NCBI GenBank assembly: GCA_030407315.1
Contig: JALQPE010001122.1
Location: forward strand, 1 to 23,798
Reading direction: 5' to 3'
Origin: Asparagopsis taxiformis
Taxonomy: Eukaryota > Rhodophyta > Florideophyceae > Bonnemaisoniales > Bonnemaisoniaceae
DNA length: 23,798 bases
Below, one piece after another: positions 17,858-23,798 of this stretch. The notes beneath the pieces are model-generated. The model made no database searches. It was not told the origin of the DNA and saw only the letters and a program-made list of their open reading frames with translations. The position numbers and the translations under genes were made by a program. Positions within the stretch are counted from its first letter, which is position 1, and each line of letters opens with the position of its first letter.

Positions 17858-19769
17858 CTAGCCGGCTTCAGCCAGGCTTGCCACTTCTGCTTGGCTTTCA
17901 TCTGTCTCTTCTTCTTCCGAATTCTCTAACTCATCAATTTCGAATCGAAGATTATCGATGATAAAATCTTGCCTTTGTGGGGTGTTTTTACCCATGAAGT
18001 AAGAAAGAATATTATCAATATCCACATCCTCATTTAGGATGACGGGTTCCAGTTTAATGTCATCTCCGATGAAATCGCCAAATCATCAGGCGAGATCTCA
18101 CCTAGCCCCTTAAATCGAGTAATCTCAGGTTTGCCACGGAGTTTGCCAATTGCAGCTTGTTTTTCGGCCTCACTGTAGCAATAGAAGGTTTTACTTTTAT
18201 CTCGTACCCTGAAAAGCGGCGTCTCCAAAATATAGAGATGACCATTGCGAACCAAGTCGGGGAAGAATTGCAAAAAGAAAGTAAGCAGTAGCAAACGAAT
18301 GTGCATACCGTCAACATCGGCATCGGTAGCGACTACTACTCTGTTATAGCGCAAATCATCAAGATCGTCTTCGATATTGAGTGCATGCTGAAGCAGGTTA
18401 AATTCTTCATTCTCGTATACCACTCGCTTGGTCAGTCCAAAGCAATTCAGTGGTTTACCCCGAAGGCTAAAAACAGCTTGAGTTTGCACATTTCTGGCTT
18501 TGGTAATAGAACCACTAGCAGAATCTCCCTCGGTAATAAAGATGGTAGTAGCTAAACGATCTTCTTCGGATGTTTTCTGGGGCCATCATTAAAGTGCCGG
18601 CGACAGTCCCTCAGTTTTTGGTTATGTAGATTGGCTTTCTTGGCTCTTTGATTGGCCAACTTCTTGATGCCAGCAATTTCCTTTCGCTCTCGTTCGGATT
18701 GTTGTATTCTCCGTTCGATAGATTTGGCTACTTCAGGAAATTGATGCAAGTAATTGGATAGCTTTTCGCCAAAAGTATTCTTTACATAGGTACGAATGGT
18801 GGCCCCTTTTGGCCCCATGTTGGTCGAACCTAGTTTTGTTTAGTTTGAGATTCAAAGACAGGTTCTTCTACCTTTAAGCTAATCGCGGCAATAATGGAGG
18901 CCAGGATGTCTTTACGGTCGAATTTCCCGAAATGTTTTTGAATGGTTTCTGCTACGGCTTCCTTGAAGGCCATCAAGTGAGTTCCTCCCTGAGTGGTATT
19001 TTGCCCATTGACAAAGGAGTAGTACTGCTCCCCGTAATGATTGCCATGACTCATCGCTACTTCGATATCATCATCCTTTAAGTGGATAATCGGATATCGC
19101 AATTGTTCGCTATTGGTCTTTCGGCTAAGTAGATCTAAAAGGCCATTTTTCGAGACATAACTCTTACCGTTGAAATTAAGTTTTAGTCCCGCATTGAGGT
19201 AGGCATAATTCCAGAGTTGATTCTCTACATAATCTGGCCGAATTTATATTTTTTTAAATACACTATCGTCAGGTTGGAAGATAATATTAGTACCATTGCT
19301 GTCCTTGGATTTCCCTACCCGGTGATCCTTGATCAGCTCTCCCCGCTTGAATTCGGCCACTTTGGTTTTTCCGTCCCGAATGGCCTGTACTTTAAAATAG
19401 TTAGAAAGGGCATTAACCGCTTTTGTTCCCACCCCATTCAAGCCGACAGACTTCTTAAAGGCTTTGGAGTCGTATTTACCTCCAGTATTTTCTTGGATAC
19501 ACAGTCAATTACTTTGCCTAAGGGAATACCTCGACCATAATCGCGAATCTCTACTTGTCCGTCCTTTATATTGATATCGATATGCTTTCCAAAGCCCATT
19601 ACATACTCATCAATCGAGTTGTCAAGAACTTCTTTTAGAAGAATATAGATACCATCATCCATGGCAGAAACATCACCTAGTTCCCGATATACATACCAGG
19701 TCGCAATCTGATGTGCTCTTTCCAGTCCAGTGAACGTATGTTGTCTTCCGTGTAATTTACTTGTGCCAT
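17858..19769 (-). CDS. parE: DNA topoisomerase IV subunit B, about six frameshifts
   Basis: About 637 residues. ATP-driven subunit of topoisomerase IV, which decatenates daughter chromosomes with ParC. ATG at 19767-19769 opens [20 protein letters not shown], the Bacteroidota ParE type (GyrB would have a KRPAMYIG opening). Seen along the gene: [11 protein letters not shown] (Mg-ATP site), [11 protein letters not shown] and [15 protein letters not shown] (GHKL loops), [19 protein letters not shown] (transducer), [11 protein letters not shown] and [13 protein letters not shown] (TOPRIM; the second near 18307-18327), RFKGLGEIS, and [15 protein letters not shown] before an acidic C-terminus. Frame changes fall near 19680, 19488, 19248, 18838, 18575 and 18080, each joining in-family sequence on both sides. 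An essential gene broken six times indicates sequence errors. parC is not present here. Confidence 0.93.
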
Positions 19770-19841
19770 CTTTAGTCGAATGTTGGGATGTTTAAATCAA
19801 AGAGAATATTATGGCGTTGCTGCCGCTGCTGCTATTTCAAA

Positions 19842-19902
19842 AAACTGCTTAAAACACGAGATTTGTCGAAGAACAAAAAAAACGTGTAAGAAACTGCTTA
19901 AA
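19842..19902. repeat. Two direct copies of AAACTGCTTAAA upstream of parE
   Basis: The 12-base motif occurs at 19842-19853 and 19891-19902, 49 bases apart start to start, in the ~330-base gap between parE and the next gene. It may mark a regulator site for parE or be chance in AT-rich DNA. CACG (19855-19858) and CGTG (19883-19886) lie between the copies in inverted order. Confidence 0.35.
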
Positions 19903-20101
19903 CAGGTAGCATAATTACATTTTTTTCTCATTTTTATAGAATCAGCCAATTTCTACAACGATTTGGCATAAAATTCGTTATACATATAGCGAATAGCCCT
20001 TATGCGTAATAGCATTCTTCCACTATGTAACACCTAAGTACGCCTTTGAGCATGAGCAATTGAAAAACAATAAGATTGCTTCTGATTCATTGAGACGATA
20101 A

Positions 20102-20773
20102 CTAAGCCTTCTCACACTATTCACCACATGGTTCATCTCTATTGTATCTTATTTTGCAATAAGCAAAAATAAAAAAAATCGGCATATTGCCAAACAATTT
20201 GTTGTTGAATTTAAAACTTTTCGTGTTATTTTGAAAAGGACACAATTACTACAACATCCTGGTCTTGATGTGCTTCGGAAGGCATTGATAAGAGAGACAA
20301 GATGGCAATTGGTAGCCGCCATTGCCCTGTTGTTTTGTGGGCTTGACTTTGGTGATCTTTTCTATTAAGACTAGTATCATAGCTGGCTTGGTCGGTCTGC
20401 TAATGAGTGTTACAGCATCTCGCTATATCTATACGTTTTCAGCGATAAAGGAATCTAATGATCATCCTTTGATTCAGTGGATTTCCTACGAAACCAGAAC
20501 GAATTGTTTGGGTGTATGGGCAGCAGACAGAAACGCTTACCTTTTGGTCTTCAGTTTTCACCCTCCTCCGTCTTGTATTTTAAGTTAATTGACGGAGAGG
20601 AGTTTAGCGTAAGTATCCCAGGACGATAGTGAAGCTAGTATCTCGGACCTTAAATCGACTCCTTCCGGATACCACTTTTGGCTTCTCCGAAAAGCGTGCG
20701 GTACAATTTCAGAGAAACCACGTCTATTACGCAAAGACCCCTACAAGGGAAAGACAGCTCCCCAACAGGCTAA
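20102..20773 (+). CDS. Membrane protein of unknown family, several frameshifts
   Basis: No single frame holds it. Frame from 20102 (after a TAA; true start not found) reads LTLFTTWFISIVSYFAISKN, then EFKTFRVILKRTQLLQHPGL, RKALIRETRWQLVAAIALLF and stops at 20366-20368. A change near 20335 joins to SIIAGLVGLLMSVTASRYIY and HPLIQWISYE, one near 20493 to RIVWVYGQQTETLTFWSSVF, one near 20575 to YFKLIDGEEFSVSIPGR, and another near 20620 to LNRLLPDTTFGFSEKRAVQF. This suggests a protein of about 220 residues: two to four membrane helices and a C-terminal beta-rich domain reminiscent of YcxB-like or PH-type membrane proteins (weak resemblance). The stop is probably TAA 20771-20773, which would overlap the stop of the convergent gene; 20848 is an alternative. 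Confidence 0.45.
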
Positions 20774-21285
20774 GCTGTATTACTATTTCTCCGCAAATCT
20801 TGTTCGGGCGTTTTGCAGTTTTTCCTTGCGTCGTGTATATCTACGATAGAGGTAATTTCCAGCCTTCATCAAACTTCACCAGTTCAAAGACATTATAGCC
20901 ACAGTGTAGTTGTTTTTTCCCCAGATAGAAAGTGTTTCGCGTCCAAACATAAGCCAGCGGACCATCTATGCGCACTTCGTAAGACCAGATTTTTTCATCG
21001 TATACTTCATCATGCGGTGTGGCCATTTGTGTAAGGAATCGATCCAGTGACCCTCGCGAAGCACGACCTTACCTTCTCGGTTCTTGGCTGCCGTCCCCAT
21101 ACGGGCATCACGTACAAATACAAGCGCTGATCATACTACTATCACCAGCCCGCATCCCGTCAAACATTTGTTTAATAGCTTTAATGATGGTCTCCTCATC
21201 CTCGCTTCCTTGTGCGCTAAGTTGGTTAGGAGTAGAATAAAGCCATGGTACATATGGCTAGCAGGCAGATCAGTGGTTTTTTCAT
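20770..21285 (-). CDS. Exported NTF2-like (SnoaL/DUF4440-type) protein, frameshifted
   Basis: ATG 21283-21285 opens a signal peptide (MKKPLICLLAICTMALF). The sense then passes to another frame near 21230 (NQLSAQGSEDEETIIKAIKQ, MFDGMRAGDSSMISA), again near 21120-21060 (a poorly preserved piece), then to ATPHDEVYDEKIWSYEVRID, GPLAYVWTRNTFYLGKKQLH and CGYNVFELVKFDEGW. A last change near 20860 replaces a premature stop with EITSIVDIHDARKNC and stop TAG at 20772-20770. This matches the family ending 'h.G.n.fel.k...gWkI..i.Dtr'. Length about 170 residues. It is a small exported alpha+beta barrel protein with unknown ligand, the third of this fold in the window. Confidence 0.7.
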
Positions 21286-21548
21286 AATAATTAATATTTT
21301 GCGAGTGGCAATATAGAATAGATAGATACGGTTTTATGTATACCGTTCCTGAACAAACTTGATAGATAGTCAAAAACTAAAGAAGCTTTAAGTTTCAAGT
21401 TTGACGTTCTATTAATGCGTTATAGCAGAGAAAAGACGGATACAAAACAGTATCGAAATCGAGTTCTTTAACTTTATGTCATAACGCATTACTGCAATTT
21501 GGTGTAAATTTAGGAAAATTAGACGCTACAGGACATAATATTTGGCAA
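21286..21548. other. Intergenic region with an 11-bp inverted repeat
   Basis: Divergent promoter region between the NTF2-like gene and the DUF3089 gene. TAATGCGTTAT at 21413-21423 is the exact inverse of ATAACGCATTA at 21481-21491, separated by 57 bases. It could be a pair of half-sites for a regulator looping the divergent promoters; no gene is seen. Confidence 0.35.
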
Positions 21549-22566
21549 ATGAGCAAGATTTTACTGCTATTGGAGTAGCCTGTTGTTGTTATCGTGTGCC
21601 TCCGTTAAACCGATTGGCCTTTTCCCAGCAACTCCCAGCGGCGCCCCAGATATGGTGATCTTAACTATTGGGCTGCACATCCGGATAAGGAAGACAGTGC
21701 GGATAGAGTGCCCGAAGGAGTAAGCAAGCAAACGGACTTGGCCGAAGAGGTAGATGTATTCTTTTTGCATCCAACTACCTATACGGGGCAAAAAAGGACA
21801 TGATCAATGGAATGGTGTGCTGACTGATGAAAAACTGAATGAGCGCACAGATGGAAGTACCATTCTATACCAGCCAGTATTTTCAATGATGCTGGCCGGG
21901 TTTTTGCCCCTCGTTACGACAAGCACATTTACATGCTTATTTCAGTCCAGATACTGCCTCTGCCAAAAAAAGCCTTGCATTGGCCTACCAGGATGTCAGA
22001 GCAGCTTTTCAGTATTATATGGGCATTATAATAATGGGCGACCGGTATTATTGCTGCACATAGCCAAGGTCCCACCCACGCGGGGCCACTTTTAAAAGAG
22101 TTTTTTGATGGCAAACCCTTGCAGAATAAATTGGTGGCGGCCTATCTAATTGGAATGCCTGTTCCCAAGACGTTCTTCAAGAGATAAAACCTTGTGATAC
22201 GCCAAGCAGTACGGAATGCTTTTGTTCGTGGCGGACCTTTCGGCGAGATTATTTACCTTCAAAGGAATCACAGGAGATCAAATTGCAGTGACCAATCCCC
22301 TCTCTTGGTCAATAGATGATGAATATCAACCCAAGACAAAAAACCAGGGAGCAGTCTTGCGGAAGTTTGAAAAGATACTTCCTGAGCTTGTAGACGCACA
22401 AGTTGAAGAAGGTGTACTTTGGGTGAACAAGCCAAAGTTTCCCGGAAGTTTCCTTTTTCGTACGAAGCGCTATCACATTGTTGACTTCAACTTCTTCTAT
22501 CTCAATGTGCGCAGCAATGCCCGACTCAGAGCAGAATCCTGGTTGAAAGAAATGGCCGACCGATAG
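21549..22566 (+). CDS. DUF3089 alpha/beta-hydrolase-like lipoprotein, about eight frameshifts
   Basis: ATG 21549 then a frame change near 21570 gives SSLLLLSCASVKP, a good lipobox (LLSC). In successive frames the family blocks appear in order: GDLNYWAAHPDKEDSADRVP, EEVDVFFLHPTTYTG, WNGVLTDEKLNERTDGSTIL, FNDAGRVFAPRYDKHIYM, LALAYQDVRAAFQYYMGHYN, the nucleophile elbow AAHSQGPTHAGPLLKEFF near 22053-22110, NKLVAAYLIGMPVPK, EIKPCDTPSSTECFCSWRTF, and TKRYHIVDFNFFYLNVRSNA with stop at 22564-22566. DUF3089 proteins have the alpha/beta hydrolase fold with a serine in the HSQG elbow and are predicted esterases or lipases; no substrate is established. Expected about 340 residues. The breaks (near 21570, 21655, 21785, 21880, 21945, 22025, 22165 and 22260) look like sequence errors, since every family block survives. 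Confidence 0.85.
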
Positions 22567-22594
22567 GTCATCCCAAAAAGGAAAAAAAGAATTT

Positions 22595-23798
22595 ATGGAC
22601 ATTTACTCTCAAGCATCAAAATGGAAGATCTATTTGCGATAGGGGGGATCTTTATTGTGGGGGTTCCATGGTGTATACGCAATACTTGGCCAATCAACTG
22701 GCTTCTCAGGAAGAAAAACAAGTTCTGTTTTGGCAAACCGCTCACGAGATAATGAACTATACTGATGAAGAGGAGCTAGACCATTGTGATTATACCTTGC
22801 AAGGAATGATCATGACCAGCAATACAACTATTCCCGTAATTCTGGTAGAGTGAAAGAGGGAATATCACTGATGCAATTAATTTTGGCCGGAACTAGATCA
22901 CGACAAAGAATACCTTAAAAGGTGGTCGAGCGACTACAACGCAAACCAGATTTTGAACCTATAAAAGGCTTGTGTGCTGATATCTACTTTTTAGAATCAA
23001 ACTACTACGACAGTTAAGGTATTATCCTATCATCCAGTTATGCTTATTTCAGGTTTTATCCTTTTGGTTATATCAGTTTCAATTCTGCGCGTCGAGCGGA
23101 GCAAAATAGGGTATGGGTCGGTATGGCCAAAGAAACGGCTCATCAATTGGGCACGCCTATTTCTGCCATCATAGCTTGGGTAGAACACCTCAAAATGGTT
23201 CGGGAAAAAGATGAGGAAGTGATGGAAGTGGTACAAGAACTAAATAATGACGTGGATCGCCTCAACCTGATCGCTGATCGCTTTCAAAGATTGGTTCAAC
23301 CCCAAACTTCAGCCCATTGATATTTATGAAGAGCTGGAAAATGTCGCGATTATATGTCCGTCGAGCACCCGTCGCGTTTCCTTTGAATTTCCACATCCAG
23401 CTGCTGGTCACGCTATGGTCATGGTTAATCCACCACTATTCGATTGGGTAATCGAAAAACCTATTGCGCAACGCACTTGATGCGATGGAAGGACGAGGAA
23501 CCATTAGTGCTACTGTTCAGGAAGAAAAGAATAATATCCACATTGATATTACGGATACTGGAAAGGTATTCCTGCCGGTAAATTTAAACGTGTTTTTCAA
23601 CCTGGCTTCACCACTAAAAAGCGAGGCTGGGGCTTTGGGACTTTCTCTTGCTAAGCGAATCATTGAAGATATCATTCTGGTAAGATATTCGTGAAGAAAT
23701 CTGTGGAAAATGAAGGGACAACCTTTTCCATTATATTGCCAAAAGGGAGTTCTGTAGCGCCTAAAAAAGTATTAGTGAAAGAGCCGTCAAGGCGTAAA
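22595..23798 (+). CDS. Membrane sensor histidine kinase, frameshifted, runs off the window
   Basis: ATG 22595 follows an A/G-rich ribosome-site-like stretch. Residues near the start form a membrane helix (AIGGIFIVGG, then MVYTQYLANQLASQEEK). A sensor part with HEIMNYTDEEELDHCDYT and IPVILVE follows, and a second membrane segment is visible near 23040-23090 (YYPIIQL, SGFILLVIS). Then the kinase core: EQNRVWVGMAKETAHQLGTP, with the phospho-accepting His at 23141-23143, LLRNALDAMEGRGTI (N box) near 23460, DTGK and GLSLAKRI (G boxes), and SIILPKG near the end. This is the Bacteroidota HK type with the signature VGMAKETAHQLGTP. No stop is reached. At least seven frame changes occur (for example near 22640, 22665, 22853, 22895, 22925, 23015, 23300, 23570). 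The partner response regulator must lie beyond the window. It begins 28 bases after the DUF3089 stop. Confidence 0.88.

Noticed and set aside
17858..19769. parE as a true pseudogene.
   Set aside because: All ATPase and TOPRIM motifs are intact across six frame changes; a decayed essential gene would also show substitutions and larger deletions.
12823..23794. A 15-base exact repeat (AAAGAGCCGTCAAGG) at 12823-12837 in cydA and at 23780-23794 near the window end.
   Set aside because: In both places it is ordinary coding sequence; a match of this length between two sites in 24 kb is close to what chance allows.
1..23798. CRISPR arrays, insertion sequences and prophage genes.
   Set aside because: No regularly spaced repeats, transposase motifs or phage structural genes were seen on either strand.

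Overview
The window looks like a contig from a Bacteroidota bacterium, probably a marine or aquatic member of the Saprospiria/Lewinella group. The inference rests on moderate GC, few Shine-Dalgarno sites, a Bacteroidota-type topoisomerase IV ParE, a histidine kinase with the Bacteroidota-style H-box (ETAHQLGTP), a DUF2268/GldB-like predicted protease, an effector-associated domain (EAD11-like), and lipoprotein sulfatases. There are no tRNA or rRNA genes, CRISPR arrays or transposases that I can see.

The dominant technical feature is frame disruption. About two thirds of the genes are broken by single-base frame changes, yet each continues with full conservation in another frame. This includes genes that cannot plausibly be dead together (parE, cydA, cydB, histidine kinase). 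Breaks are dense at both ends (about 1-3000 and 18000-23798) and rare in the middle (about 5000-17700). That pattern fits uncorrected indel errors where coverage falls toward contig ends. I therefore annotate whole gene spans and list the breaks.

Layout. 1-588: 5'-truncated DUF2268-like metalloprotease. 589-1273: unresolved. 1274-5948: a strip of unrecognised exported and membrane genes: a ~570-aa secreted protein (-), a winged-helix/coiled-coil/membrane-tail protein (+), a small secreted protein (-), a four-helix membrane protein (+), and a membrane-anchored EAD11-like protein (+). 6043-10245: a housekeeping/accessory mix of a RibD/DHFR-like reductase, an Asp/Glu racemase, an exported NTF2-like protein, a SAM methyltransferase, a convergent exported lumazine-binding-like protein, and a DinB-like protein. 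10874-14414: DUF983 protein, a two-helix membrane protein, and the cytochrome bd oxidase pair cydA-cydB. 14607-17700: two tandem lipoprotein sulfatases, probably an operon for sulfated glycans. 17733-17773: a strong hairpin between the convergent sulfatases and parE. 17858-19769: parE (-). 20102-20773: a damaged membrane protein. 20770-21285: an exported NTF2-like protein (-). 21549-22566: a DUF3089 alpha/beta-hydrolase-like lipoprotein. 22595-end: a sensor histidine kinase running off the window.

The best lead for something under-described is the membrane-anchored EAD11-like protein at 5058-5948 and its unrecognised exported/membrane neighbours. The evidence for a system is only the domain and the neighbourhood. 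The rest is conventional biology.
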